Below are positions 52,359 to 62,500 of a stretch of 64,000 bases of DNA, piece after piece. Origin of the DNA: Streptomyces sp. ERV7 (GTDB lineage: Bacteria; Actinomycetota; Actinomycetes; Streptomycetales; Streptomycetaceae); contig NZ_LYOY01000040.1 in NCBI RefSeq assembly GCF_001653515.1, positions 1,364,001-1,428,000 of the forward strand, given 5' to 3'. Below the pieces are notes generated by a model. That model was given only the letters and a program-made list of their open reading frames with translations. It had not been told where the DNA came from and made no database searches. The translations under genes were made by a program, and so were the position numbers. Every line of letters begins with the position of its first letter. The first letter of the stretch is position 1.

Positions 52359-52769
52359 ATGCGGGTGAGCGGCGTGATCGACACCTCCGGCGGCTGCGCC
52401 GAGTGGACCTTCCCGGCGGAGGCCAACGCCGTGCGCACCGCGCGCCACGCCGTCCGGGACACGCTGCGCGGCTGGAAGCTGGACCCGGCCGTCAGTGATG
52501 TGGCGGTGCTGCTGGTCAGTGAGCTCGTGACCAATTCCCTGCGGTACGCGTCGGGCCCCATCGGCGTCCGGATGGCCCGGTTCGACCCCGGTGCCCTGCT
52601 GGTGGAGGTCTCCGACCCGCTGCCGGAGGAGCCCGTCGAGCGGGACGCCGGACCGGACGACGAAGGGGGCCGGGGCCTTCAGTTGGTGGCTTGTTCTGCA
52701 CGTCGCTGGGGGACCCGGCGCGGCAGGACGGGCAAGACCGTGTGGTTCGAGCTGGCCCTGCCGGGTTAG
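52359..52769 (+). CDS. RsbW-like serine kinase / anti-sigma ATP-binding protein
   Basis: A 136-aa GHKL ATPase (148 aa if it starts at GTG 52323): N-box VAVLLVSELVTNSLRYASGP, G-box EGGRGLQLVACSARRWG. These proteins phosphorylate STAS antagonists and may bind sigma factors. I prefer ATG 52359, which has GAAGAG upstream; the GTG at 52323 has no ribosome site but would add a TTA codon at position 6. It lies upstream of a SpoIIE phosphatase carrying a second such kinase domain, so both may belong to one circuit. Confidence 0.85.
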   Translation: MRVSGVIDTSGGCAEWTFPAEANAVRTARHAVRDTLRGWKLDPAVSDVAVLLVSELVTNSLRYASGPIGVRMARFDPGALLVEVSDPLPEEPVERDAGPDDEGGRGLQLVACSARRWGTRRGRTGKTVWFELALPG

Positions 52770-52937
52770 AAGGAGGGAGGGACGAACGATCACGACCCGT
52801 TCGGACGGCGAAGTCGGAAGACGGCCGGAAAAGAACGAGACCGGGATGTGATCGTGAACGCCGTGTCGGTGGGGGCCGTAGTACTGAATACTGCGGTCAA
52901 GGCCGGTCCGGTGCGGTGAGCTGGAGGGGACGGTCGC

Positions 52938-55502
52938 GTGAGCGAGATACCTGAGACGGCTGGCGGCGTGGTGTGGCAGAGCAGCCCGCCTGGCTCGATC
53001 TATGACTACATCAGGGTCGCCTCGTTCTCGATCGGGCCCGACGGGCTGGTCGAGCAGTGGAGCCTGCGGGCCGAGGAGCAGTTCGGGCTGTCCGCCCGCG
53101 AGGTCGTGGGAATCGACCCGGTCGACGCCTTCATGCCTCCTGAGCTGCGCTCCCAAGGTCACCGACGGATCGCCGAGATCCTGGACGGGCGCGAGTGGAC
53201 CGGCCTGGTCCCCTTCCGTACGCCGGAACGCGAGGGGCGGCACGGGCTCGCCGAGCTGTATGTGATGCCGAGTGAGACGGCGGCCGGGGAGCGCGGCGCG
53301 CTCTGTATCGTCGTCGACGTCCGGGCGCTGCGCGGCATAGAGACGGACCTCGCGGCCTCGCAGGCCATTTTCGGCCAATCTCCCTTCGGCTTCCTGCTGT
53401 TCGGCACGGACCTCACCGTCCTGCGTGCCAACAGGCGGTTCGCCACCGTCTTCGGCGGCGAACCCGACCAGCACCGCGGCCGCACCGTCCACGACTATCT
53501 GAGCCGCACCGAGGCCGACCGGATGGCCGCCGCCCTGCGGCGCGTGCTCGACACCGGCGAGGCGGTCACCGACCTCCAACTCGTCGGCACCGCACCCGGC
53601 GACCCGGCCCGCCGCCACTGGTCGATCAACCTCTACCGGGTGCACAGCGGCACCGGACGGCCCATCGGCGTCGCCAGCCTCGGCATCGACGTGACCCGCC
53701 GCCACAACGCCGCCCGCGAGGCCGCCGACGCCCGCCGCAACCTCGCCCTGCTCAACGAGGCGGGCAACCGCATCGGGAACTCCCTCGACCTGGAGACCAC
53801 CGCCCGCGAACTCCTCGACGTCGCCGTACCCGGCTTCTGCGACCTGGCCTCCGTCGACCTCTACCAGGCGCTGCTCGCCGGCGACGACGCCATCCAGAAC
53901 CGCGCCGACGGCAGCGCCGAGCTGCGCCGGGTCGCCTTCGCCAGCGCCGTCTCGGACGCGCCGCCCACCCTCGCCGGCGGCACCGCCCCGACCGCGTCCG
54001 TCTCCGTGGGGGACGTCCATCGGTACTCCTTCCACTCGCCCTGTGCCGGCGCCCTGCGCACCGGCCGGCTGCACGCCGTACCGGGCGACGAGGGGAGCCT
54101 GGTGCACACCACGCTCGCCGTCCCGATGGTCGCCCACGACACCGTCGTGGGCCTGGTCCAGTTCTCCCGTGCCAAGGGCAGCGAGCCCTTCGGCGAACGC
54201 GACCGCGCCCTCGCCACCGAACTCGCCTCCCGCGCGGCCGTCTGCATCGACAACGCCCGCCTCTACCGGAGGGAGCACGAGCGCGCGCTGATACTGCAGC
54301 GCTCCCTGCTCCCGCCCGGCGACCCCGAGGCCGCCGGGCTCGACATCGCCTGCCGCTATCTGCCGGGCAACGCCGCCACCGAGGTGGGCGGCGACTGGTT
54401 CGACGTCATCGAACTCCCCGGCCACCGCACCGCCCTGGTCGTCGGCGACGTGATGGGCCGCGGTCTGCGGGCCGCCGTCGCCATGGGCGAACTGCGCACC
54501 GCCGTACGGACCCTGGCCATGCTCGACCTGGAGCCCGCCGAGGTGCTCTCGCACCTGGACGAGATCGCCCGGGGGCTGGGCGACCCCGGCGGCCCCGACC
54601 GCGCGGCGGGCGGCAACCGGCGGGGTCGCCCCGGCTCCCGCACCGCCCACAAGTCCCGCGAGGCCGACCTCTCCGAGGTCTATCTGGCGACCTGTGTGTA
54701 CGCCGTGTACGACCCGGTGACACGGCGCTGCTCCATCGCCAACGCGGGCCATCTGCCGCCCGTCCTGGTCGAGCCCGGCGAGCCCGCGCTGTTCCTGGAC
54801 ATGCCGCCCGGGCTGCCGCTGGGCGTGGGCGGGGAGCCGTTCGAGGAGATCGAGGTCGACCTCCCCGAGGGCGCCCTGCTCGCGCTCTACACCGACGGTC
54901 TCGTGGAGTCCCGCGACCACCCCCTGGACGAGGGGCTGCGGGCCTTCCGCAAGGCCATCAGCGACCCGGTCGCGGGCCTGGAGGACGTCTGCGACCAGGT
55001 CCTCAACACCCTCGACACGCGCCACGGCGAGGACGACATCGCCCTGCTCATGGCCCGGATCCAGGGCCTGCCCGCGGACGCCGTCGGCGACTGGCTGCTG
55101 CCGCGCTCGCCGCGCTCGGTCGGCCGCGCCCGTGAGCTGGCCCGCACCCAGCTGCTCGCCTGGGACCTCGACGACCTCGTCGACACCACCGAGCTGCTGG
55201 TCAGCGAACTCGTCACCAACGCCCTTCGGTACGGCGAGGGCGAGGTGCGGCTCCGGCTGCTGCGGGACCGCACGCTCGTCTGCGAGGTGTGGGACGCGGG
55301 TCTGGTCCAGCCGAGACGGCGGCGCGCCAGGGACACGGACGAGGGCGGCCGGGGGCTCCAGCTCGTCGGCCTGCTGAGCGCGGCGTGGGGCTCGCGGCGC
55401 ACCCCGCGCGGCAAGACGGTCTGGTTCGAACTCGCCCTCCCGGACGGCGAGTCGAGCCCTGCCGTCGAGCTGACGGAGGAGCAGCTGCTCAGCATGTTCT
55501 GA
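52938..55502 (+). CDS. PAS-PAS-GAF-SpoIIE phosphatase with RsbW-like kinase domain
   Basis: An 854-aa soluble multidomain protein: PAS 1 (about 20-130), PAS 2 (about 140-255; FGQSPFGFLLFGTDLTVLRA), GAF (about 265-440), SpoIIE/PP2C (about 450-690; AATEVGGDWFDVIELPGHRT, VVGDVMGRGL, LLALYTDGLVESRDHP, GEDDIALLMAR) and GHKL kinase (about 715-840; ELLVSELVTNALRYGEGEV, EGGRGLQLVGLLSAAWGSR). Key PP2C aspartates are kept. GAGGGG lies before GTG 52938. It likely integrates small-molecule or redox input with phosphorylation of STAS proteins. About 23 residues in the PP2C domain (around GGPDRAAGGNRR) form a basic insertion. Confidence 0.92.
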   Translation: MSEIPETAGGVVWQSSPPGSIYDYIRVASFSIGPDGLVEQWSLRAEEQFGLSAREVVGIDPVDAFMPPELRSQGHRRIAEILDGREWTGLVPFRTPEREGRHGLAELYVMPSETAAGERGALCIVVDVRALRGIETDLAASQAIFGQSPFGFLLFGTDLTVLRANRRFATVFGGEPDQHRGRTVHDYLSRTEADRMAAALRRVLDTGEAVTDLQLVGTAPGDPARRHWSINLYRVHSGTGRPIGVASLGIDVTRRHNAAREAADARRNLALLNEAGNRIGNSLDLETTARELLDVAVPGFCDLASVDLYQALLAGDDAIQNRADGSAELRRVAFASAVSDAPPTLAGGTAPTASVSVGDVHRYSFHSPCAGALRTGRLHAVPGDEGSLVHTTLAVPMVAHDTVVGLVQFSRAKGSEPFGERDRALATELASRAAVCIDNARLYRREHERALILQRSLLPPGDPEAAGLDIACRYLPGNAATEVGGDWFDVIELPGHRTALVVGDVMGRGLRAAVAMGELRTAVRTLAMLDLEPAEVLSHLDEIARGLGDPGGPDRAAGGNRRGRPGSRTAHKSREADLSEVYLATCVYAVYDPVTRRCSIANAGHLPPVLVEPGEPALFLDMPPGLPLGVGGEPFEEIEVDLPEGALLALYTDGLVESRDHPLDEGLRAFRKAISDPVAGLEDVCDQVLNTLDTRHGEDDIALLMARIQGLPADAVGDWLLPRSPRSVGRARELARTQLLAWDLDDLVDTTELLVSELVTNALRYGEGEVRLRLLRDRTLVCEVWDAGLVQPRRRRARDTDEGGRGLQLVGLLSAAWGSRRTPRGKTVWFELALPDGESSPAVELTEEQLLSMF

Positions 55503-55536
55503 CCCGGGGCCGCACCGGCCCGCCGCCGTGCCGCCC

Positions 55537-56250
55537 CTACGTCGTCGCCTTCAGGGCCGCCAGCCGTGCCTCCACCTCGGCCGTCTCGCCCGGGGCGTCC
55601 AGCTGCTCGAACTGGGCGTCCAGGACGGAGGCGGCGAGCGTCTGTCCGCCCCGCGCCCGTATCTCCTCGCGTCGCAGCTTGTCCTCGAAGCGGCGTATCT
55701 CGCTGGTCGGGTCGAGCAGGTCGACGCTCTCCAGCCCGTCCGGCGGCCGGTCCTCCGGTGCCGACGGGGCCGCGCCCGCCAACTCGCCCTGCTCCGCCCG
55801 CAGTACGTCCAGCTGGGACTTCATCCGGGCCAGGCCGGACTTGAGCCTGTCCACCACCTCCGTCTGCGCGGTGATCGTCGGCTCCGCCGCCCGCGCCTCG
55901 CTCTCCGACTGCACCTGTCTGCCCAGCGCGACCTTGGCCAGATGGTCGAACCGGTCGGCCTGGTCCGCCGATCCGCCCGCGCGCAGCCCGTCGGCCTTCC
56001 TGCTGGCCGCGACCGCCTGGTCGCCCCACTCCTTGGCGGCGGCCAGGTCCTCGTGCCGGTCGTGCTCCATCAGCCGCAGTTCGTCCATGGTCGAGGCGAC
56101 GGCCCGCTCCGCCTCCGCGATATTGCCCGTGTACTCCCGTATCAGCTGGTCCAGCATCTTCTGCGGGTCCTCGGCCTGGTCGAGGAGCGCGTTGACGTTG
56201 GCCTTCGCCAGCCGGCCGACCCGGCCCAGTACCGACTGCCTGTCGCTCAT
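55537..56250 (-). CDS. pspA: PspA/IM30-family protein
   Basis: A 237-aa coiled-coil protein (DRQSVLGRVGRLAKANVNAL; DPQKMLDQLIREYTGNIAEA) that binds the inner face of the membrane and preserves it under envelope stress. Coiled coil spans about 25-190 with a Pro-rich loop near 165-185. ATG 56250 forms ATGA with the stop of the preceding gene. In Streptomyces pspA normally follows a TPM-domain gene; here only the second half of that gene remains. Confidence 0.93.
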   Translation of the reverse strand: MSDRQSVLGRVGRLAKANVNALLDQAEDPQKMLDQLIREYTGNIAEAERAVASTMDELRLMEHDRHEDLAAAKEWGDQAVAASRKADGLRAGGSADQADRFDHLAKVALGRQVQSESEARAAEPTITAQTEVVDRLKSGLARMKSQLDVLRAEQGELAGAAPSAPEDRPPDGLESVDLLDPTSEIRRFEDKLRREEIRARGGQTLAASVLDAQFEQLDAPGETAEVEARLAALKATT

Positions 56251-56870
56251 GGCTCTTCTCCTTGCGCCGGAAGGTCCCCTGGTCCCGAAAGCTCTCCTCG
56301 CCCCGGAAGGTCTTCTGCTCCTGATACACCGCCCGGCCCGTTCGGGTTCCCGATCTCGCCGGAGGTTTGTGGATCGTGCTCGTAGGCGTGTACGTCCGCG
56401 TCCGCGAGGGCGAGCGCCTGCCGCGCCAGAGTGTCGGCCCGGCGCACCTCGACGAGGGCGCCCGGTGCGTCCGGTCCGGCCGTCTCCTCGGACTGGGCGA
56501 GGTGGCGGCGGGCCTCCGCGAGGCGGGTGCGGGCCGGGCTGCCGACGGCGTCCCGGTGTTCGGTGATGCGGTCGTCCGCCGCCGCGACGGCTGCGCGGGC
56601 CGTCAGGGTGGTCCGCTCCAGGAGCGTGCGGGTGCGCTGCGCGCTGTCCTCGTGCTCCTGTGCGCCCATGTCGGCCAGGGCCTCGTCCAGCGACGCCTCC
56701 GCCTCGCCGAGTCGGCGCAGCGCGTCGAGCGGGTCGTACGGGCCGGCCGCCCGCGCCCGGCCTACGCCGAGGAGCACCGTCTCGGCCGCGGCCACCCGGC
56801 TGTGCAGGTCGACGGGGGCGGGAGCAGGGGTATCCGCAGCCCGGCGGGAACGGGGTGCCGCCGCGCCCAC
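56247..56870 (-). pseudogene. TPM-domain protein remnant (5'-truncated) upstream of pspA
   Basis: The frame encodes the C-terminal part of the TPM-domain membrane protein that precedes pspA in Streptomyces: VDLHSRVAAAETVLLGVGRA, DPLDALRRLGEAEASLDEAL, RTRLAEARRHLAQSEETAGP. The N-terminal signal peptide, TPM domain and membrane segment (about 450 residues expected) are missing; a divergent MerR gene begins at 56973. The last possible start codon is GTG 56870. A run of ten G (56907-56916) lies just beyond. The stop overlaps pspA by ATGA, so the remnant may still couple pspA translation. Confidence 0.7.
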
Positions 56871-56972
56871 CCGTGCCGCCCCAGCGGCACGATTGCCCGC
56901 GGCGGCGGGGGGGGGGCAAGGGGGGACGGTCCCGCCGGACTCTCCCCTTGGGGGAGGGCGCACAATCGACGG

Positions 56973-57812
56973 GTGACGAGCTACCTGTCGATCGGCGACT
57001 TCTCGCGTGCCACCCACATGACCGTCAAGACCCTGCGCCACTACCACGAGACGGGTCTGCTGGAACCGGCCGACGTCGATCCGCGGACCGGCTACCGGCG
57101 CTACTCGGCCCACCAGATCCCCACCGCCCAGGTGGTGCGCCGCTTCAGGGACCTGGGCATGCCGCTGGAGGAGATCAGGAGCGTCCTCACGGCGTCGGAC
57201 GCGGCGGTCCGCAACCAGCACATCACCGCGCATCTGCGCAGGCTGGAGGACGATCTCGGCCGGACCCGGCGCGCGGTCGCCGCGCTGCACGATCTGCTGA
57301 CGCCGCCCGCCGCCGACGCGCCCGCCATCGAGCTGCGCAGCGTCGGCGCGGTTTCCGCCGCGGCGGTCACGGCGACAGTCGACGCCCAGGACATGGGGGC
57401 TTGGTTCCAGGGTGCCCTCGGTGAACTGTTCGCGACCGTGGCGGCCCAGGGGCTGAGCGAGAGCGGCTACGCCGGCGGTGTGTACGCGGACGACTTGTTC
57501 ACCACGCACCGCGGGTCTGTCACGATCTTCCTCCCCTGCGACGGACTCGTCCGGCCGGTCGGCCGGGTCGAGCCACTGCTCGTGCCCCCGGCCGAGCTCG
57601 CCGTGATCGAGCACTGCGGCCCGCCCTCGGAGGTCGACCGCGCGTACGGTGCGCTGGCCGCGTATGTGTCGCGCCACACGCTCGCCGTCGAGGGCCCGAT
57701 CCGCGAGTACTACGTGGTCGGCCGGCGCCAGACCCCGGACAGCGCGCTGTGGCGGACCGAGATCTGCTGGCCGGTCTTCCCCACCCGCGTCACGGATCCC
57801 GGCGGGCGTTGA
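56973..57812 (+). CDS. MerR-family regulator with GyrI-like effector domain
   Basis: A 279-aa regulator: MerR winged helix at the N-terminus (YLSIGDFSRATHMTVKTLRH, YRRYSAHQIPTAQVVRRFRD), a coiled-coil linker (about 80-110) and a GyrI/BmrR-type effector-binding domain (about 120-275). BmrR-like proteins bind hydrophobic cations or drugs and activate exporters, but no such gene is next to it. GTG 56973 is the start. Its last 23 bases overlap the convergent sigma-factor gene. Confidence 0.88.
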   Translation: MTSYLSIGDFSRATHMTVKTLRHYHETGLLEPADVDPRTGYRRYSAHQIPTAQVVRRFRDLGMPLEEIRSVLTASDAAVRNQHITAHLRRLEDDLGRTRRAVAALHDLLTPPAADAPAIELRSVGAVSAAAVTATVDAQDMGAWFQGALGELFATVAAQGLSESGYAGGVYADDLFTTHRGSVTIFLPCDGLVRPVGRVEPLLVPPAELAVIEHCGPPSEVDRAYGALAAYVSRHTLAVEGPIREYYVVGRRQTPDSALWRTEICWPVFPTRVTDPGGR

Positions 57813-58947
57813 GGCGGGCGGCCTGGCGCGTCAGGTAGTCGCGCTCGGCGAGGTTGGGGGCCTTGCGGGCCGCCTCGGCGTACAGCCGTGCCGCCGTGGC
57901 CGGATCGCCGTCGCGCTCGTGGAGGTACGCGGCCACCGCCGTGTGGCGGGGCAGTGCGTCGTCCAGGGCCGCGAGCGCGGCCAGTCCGGCGCGCGGTCCG
58001 TCGGCCTCGCCGACGGCCACCGCGCGGTTGAGCCGGACCACGGGACTGTCGGTCAGGCGCGCGAGTTCGTCGTACCACTCGACGATCTGCACCCAATCGG
58101 TCTCCTCGGCGGTGAGCGCGTCCGCGTGGAGGGCCGCGATGGCCGCCTGGGCCTGGAACTCGCCCAACCGGTCGCGGGCGAGGGCCGCCTGCAGGATCCC
58201 GACGCCCTCGGCGATCGACGCGGTGTCCCACTGGCCCCGGTCCTGCTCGGCGAGCGGCACCAGGCCGCCGTCCGGCGCGGTGCGGGCGGCGCGCCGGGCG
58301 TGGTGGAGGAGCATCAGCGCGAGCAGCCCCGCCACCTCGGGGTGGTCGACCTGGGTCGCGAGCTGCCGGGTGAGGCGGACGGCCTCGGCGGCGAGGTCCA
58401 CATCGCCCGAGTAACCCTCGTTGAAGACCAGGTAGAGGACGCGCAGCACGGTGGCGACGTCGCCCGCCTGGTCGAACCGTATGCCGGAGACGGTGCGCTT
58501 GGCCCGGCTGATGCGCTGCGCCATGGTCGCCTCGGGCACCAGGTAGGCCTGGGCGATCTGGCGGGTGGTGAGCCCGCCGACGGCACGCAGGGTGAGTGCG
58601 ACGGCGGACGACGGCGTCAACGACGGGTGGGCGCACAGGAAGTAGAGCTGGAGCGTGTCGTCCGTGGCGGGCGCGGGCCCGGGCGCGGGCTCCTGGTCGA
58701 GGATCTCCTCGCGCCGGCGGCGGGCGGTTTCCGCCCGGTTCCGGTCGAGGAACTTGCGCCACGCCACGGTGACCAGCCAGCCCTTCGCATCGCGCGGAGG
58801 GTCGGCGGGCCAGACGCGGACCGCCTCCACCAGCGCGTCCTGCACCGCGTCCTCGGCCGCCGCGAAGTCGGCTCCGCGGCGGACGAGGACGGTGAGGACG
58901 CTCGGCGTGAGGCTCCTGAGGAGGGCCTGGTCCATGGACGAGGTCAC
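57790..58947 (-). CDS. ECF42-group RNA polymerase sigma factor with TPR-like C-terminal domain
   Basis: A 385-aa sigma factor: region 2 (about 15-75; DFAAAEDAVQDALVEAVRVW), region 4 (about 115-175; TRQIAQAYLVPEATMAQRIS) and a long helical TPR-like extension (about 185-380; VFNEGYSGDVDLAAEAVRLT, RLNRAVAVGEADGPRAGL). This layout plus the adjacent DGPF gene defines ECF42, in which the extension is needed for activity and no anti-sigma factor is known. GTG 58947 overlaps the DGPF stop (GTGA); ATG 58935 is an alternative. Confidence 0.92.
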   Translation of the reverse strand: MTSSMDQALLRSLTPSVLTVLVRRGADFAAAEDAVQDALVEAVRVWPADPPRDAKGWLVTVAWRKFLDRNRAETARRRREEILDQEPAPGPAPATDDTLQLYFLCAHPSLTPSSAVALTLRAVGGLTTRQIAQAYLVPEATMAQRISRAKRTVSGIRFDQAGDVATVLRVLYLVFNEGYSGDVDLAAEAVRLTRQLATQVDHPEVAGLLALMLLHHARRAARTAPDGGLVPLAEQDRGQWDTASIAEGVGILQAALARDRLGEFQAQAAIAALHADALTAEETDWVQIVEWYDELARLTDSPVVRLNRAVAVGEADGPRAGLAALAALDDALPRHTAVAAYLHERDGDPATAARLYAEAARKAPNLAERDYLTRQAARLNARRDP

Positions 58948-59351
58948 TCCGTGATGGTGGGCGGGGCGGCCAGGAACGGGCGTACCTCCAGCCACTCGTG
59001 GATCGGCTTCCCGCCCGCTCCCGGGGCGGCCGACAGCTCCCCGGCGAGGTCGAGGGCGCGCTCGTAGGTGTCGACGTCGATCACCATCCAGCCGGCGATG
59101 AGGTCCTTGGTCTCGGCGAACGGGCCGTCGGTGACGGGCGGCCGCCCCTGGCCGTCGTACCGGACCCAGGTTCCCTCGGGGGCCAGCGCCTGGCCGTCGA
59201 CGAACTCGCCGGTCTTCTCCAGCCGGTCCGCGAAGTCCTGCATGTACTGCATGTGCGCCGCGATCTCCTGCGGCGTCCACTGATCCATGGGCACGTCGTT
59301 GGCCGGAGCCGGGGCGCCGCGGTAGTGCTTGAGAAGCAGGTACTTGGCCAT
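58944..59351 (-). CDS. YCII-related DGPF-domain protein, ECF42 partner
   Basis: A 135-aa YCII-fold protein: MAKYLLLKHYRGAPAPA at the N-terminus, WVRYDGQGRPPVTDGPFAET with the defining DGPF motif (near 82-85), AGWMVIDVDTYERALDLAGE. Such proteins are the main target genes of ECF42 sigma factors; their reaction is unknown. GGAGAG precedes ATG 59351. It forms a coupled operon with the sigma factor and has a matching candidate promoter. Confidence 0.9.
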   Translation of the reverse strand: MAKYLLLKHYRGAPAPANDVPMDQWTPQEIAAHMQYMQDFADRLEKTGEFVDGQALAPEGTWVRYDGQGRPPVTDGPFAETKDLIAGWMVIDVDTYERALDLAGELSAAPGAGGKPIHEWLEVRPFLAAPPTITE

Positions 59352-59403
59352 GATGACTCTCCTCGGTACTGGTGCGACCCATTGTGGGTGCGTTCACTAC
59401 AGG

Positions 59404-59430
59404 GACGGAGCCAGGCACGGGTTCTCGACA
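59404..59430 (-). promoter_or_regulatory. Candidate ECF42 promoter
   Basis: On the minus strand TGTCGA (59430-59425) and CGTC (59407-59404) are separated by 17 bases, the arrangement I recall for ECF42 targets (TGTCGA at -35, CGA/TC at -10). It lies about 50 bases before the DGPF start, so the operon should be self-activated. Confidence 0.6.
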
Positions 59431-59509
59431 TCGTCGGGAGATTTTGTTTTCGGCTTCTTGCGGTGCCGAACAACAGCGTCCTCCGGGCCCTCGGGTCAGC
59501 CGGTCGTCG

Positions 59510-62500
59510 TCACCCCGTGGAACAGGGGGACCGGGGATGCCGGCCGGGGAAGTAGGTGGACTGCTCCAACGAGGTCAGCTCGCGGGCGGAGGCTGTGCAG
59601 ATCTTGTCTACCGCCGCTGCCGGGTCGGTGAGCGATACGCCCCACTGCCGCAGGGTGCCGTCGTCGCTGACGGTGAACAGGCTGTGGCCGTCGCGGCTGT
59701 AGAGGACTCTGGTCACCGCGCCGGTGTGCCCGGTGAGCGTGGCGTAGGCGTGGTGCTCGGCCACGTTCCACAGGCGTACGGTGCGGTCGCTGCTGGCGGT
59801 GGCCAGGGTGTGTCCGTCGGGGCTGAAGGCGAGGGCCTCGACGGTGCCGCTGTGGCCGGTGAGGACGGCGAGGTCACGGCCCGCGGTCACGTCCCACACC
59901 CGCACCTGCTTGCCGTACGACATGGCCAGGGTGCGGCCGTCCGGGCTGAACACCATGGGGCCGATGCCGCCGAACCGCTGCGGTCCGGGGTCGCCGCACG
60001 GGCCGGTGGAGGCGGTGCGGACACGGCCCGTGGCGAAATCCCAGACCCGCACCTCTTCGCCGCCACTGGTAGCCAGGGTGCGGCCGTCCGGGCTGAACAC
60101 GATCTGGCGTACGCCCTCGCACAGGCCGTCTGTGACGGACTTCTTCGAGGAGGGCGATGGGCCTGCCCGGCGGGAAGGAGTGAGCGTGGTGCGCAGGTGC
60201 CCGGTCGTGGTGTCCCACAGGCGTAGCGCGGTGCCGTCGCTGGCGGCCAGGGTGCGGCCGTCGGGACTGAACGACAGGGCCCTGGGCCACTTCCTGCTGT
60301 CGGGCAGGGTGACACGCAGGCGTCCGGCCGCGATGTCCCACAGGCTCACGGTTTCCGTGCGCACCGAGGACGTGGCCCTGGTGCGCCCGTCCGGGCTGAG
60401 CGCCGTGTCCTGGACTCCGGTGTGGTCGTCCGTTCTGCCGGCGAGGACACGGCCGGAGGCGGGCTCCCACACGCGTACGTTCAGTGCGCCCGTGGCCGCG
60501 AGGCTGCGGCCGTCCGGGGTGAAAGCCAGTTCCTGGAATTCCTCCATGCGCGCGCGGTCGGGCAAGGTGGCGCGCAGACGTCCGGTCGTGGTGTCCCACA
60601 GGCGCGCGGTGGCATCGCCGGTGGCCAGGCTGTGACCGTCGGGGCTGAGGGCGAGGGCACGTATCTGATCGGTATCGGTGGTGTAGAGGGTGCGCGTGCG
60701 GAGGTGGTGAGTGAGGTCGTTCAGGCGGACCGTGCCGTCGCCGCCGATGGTGGCCATGGAACGACCGTCAGGGGCGGCCGTCAGCGCTCCGGGCCGGCCG
60801 GTGTATCCGGGGAGGGTGGCCGCGAGGCGTCCGGTGGCCACCTCCCATACGGAGGAAGCCCCCTGGTTCTGGAGGCTGTCGGAGGTCCCGGCGGCGAAGG
60901 TCCCGCCGTCGGCGCTGAACACGAAGTCGTACATCCCCGTGCTGTCCTTGAGCGTGCGTATGTCGCCGCCGGCGGGGTTCCACAGTCGTACGGGCCCGTT
61001 GCGGTACCCCGCCGCGACCGTGCGCCCGTCCGGGCTGAACCGCAGCACCTGGACCTGGCCGAAGTCCCTCCGCAGCGTCGTCTCCGTGCGTCCGGTGCGG
61101 GCGTCCCTCAGCCGCAGCGTCCCGTCGTGATGGCCCAGGGCGATGGTGCGTCCGTCCGGGCTCACCGCCGGGGGGATGCCGATGTGGGTTCCCACCAGGA
61201 GCGTGCGCACCTGGCCGTCGGCCGGATCCTTCAGCCGTACCGTCGCGTCGTAGTCGTCCGGGGCGGTGGTGTGCGGGTCGCCGCTCACCGCGGGCAGGTC
61301 GTCCGCGCCGACCATCAGGGTGCGTGCACGGCCGGTCGACGGCTCCCACTGCCGTACGGTGCCGTGGCCCAGGGTGAGGGTGAGCGTGCGGCCGTCGCTG
61401 TCGAACGCGAGGGTGTCGGGTTGGTTGGGCAGGTCCTTGAAGGTGACCTGGGCTCGTGTACGGCCGGAGGCGCTGTCCCACACGCGTACGCCGTGCTCGC
61501 TGCCGGCGGCCAGGGAGCGGCCGTCGGGGGTGAACGCCAGGGCACTCACGGCGCCGTCGGTCCTGGCCAGAGGGCGGGAGCGGCCCGTCACGGCGTCCCA
61601 CAGCCGCACCGCCCCACGGCTGCTGCCCACCGCCAGCGACCGGCCGTCGGGGGCGAAGGCCACCACACTCGCCTCGCCCTCCGCGCTGCTGAAGGCGAGA
61701 CGGCGCCGGAGCGGAAGGGCGGCAGCCGCGTACAGACCGGCGGACGCTTCCGCCGTCGGGCTCGCGCGGTAGGCGGCGACGGCCAGCAGGGAGGCGAGAT
61801 CGGGGTCGGTGGCAAGGAGCGTCTGCGACTGGGCCGCCAACTGGCGCGACTGCGCCTGTCGCTGGGCGGCCTCGGCGTCCTTGCGCTGGCCCCAGGCGAG
61901 CCCCGCGGCCACCAGCGCCAGCACCAGCAGGACCGCCAACGACACCGTGGCCGCCTGTCTGAGTCTGCGCTCCCGGGTGGCCGCCGCACGGCTCGCTGTG
62001 AGGAACTCCCGCTCCAGGCCCGTCAGTTCGGCCATACCGCCGCCCGTGGCGAACGCCTTCCACGCCGCTTCCAGCCGCCCGCCCCGCAGGAGCACTCCAC
62101 GGTCGCGGTCCTGTTCCTGCCATCCCTGGGCGGCGTCGGTGAGCCGGCGGTGCAGTCGCAGCCGGTCCCGGTCCTCGTTGATCCATGCCTGGAGCCGGGG
62201 CCAGGCGGTGATCAGGGCCTCGTGGGCGAGGTCGATCCGGTCGTCGTCGAGGGTGATCAGTCGGGCCCGGGCCAGGTGGTCGAGGACGGTGGTGGTGCCG
62301 CCGGAGTGGTCGGCCTCGACCTCGGCGCGGGTGACGGGTCGGCGGGTGTCGGGTGTCCCGTCGCCGGGAGTGATCAGGCGCAGCAGGATCCGCCGCGTGC
62401 TCACGGCCTGGTCCGGGGAAAGGCCGGTGTAGAGGTCCTCCGCCGTGTGCGCGACGGCGCCGTCGAGTCCGCCTGCCGCCTCGTATGCCCGCAGGCTGAG

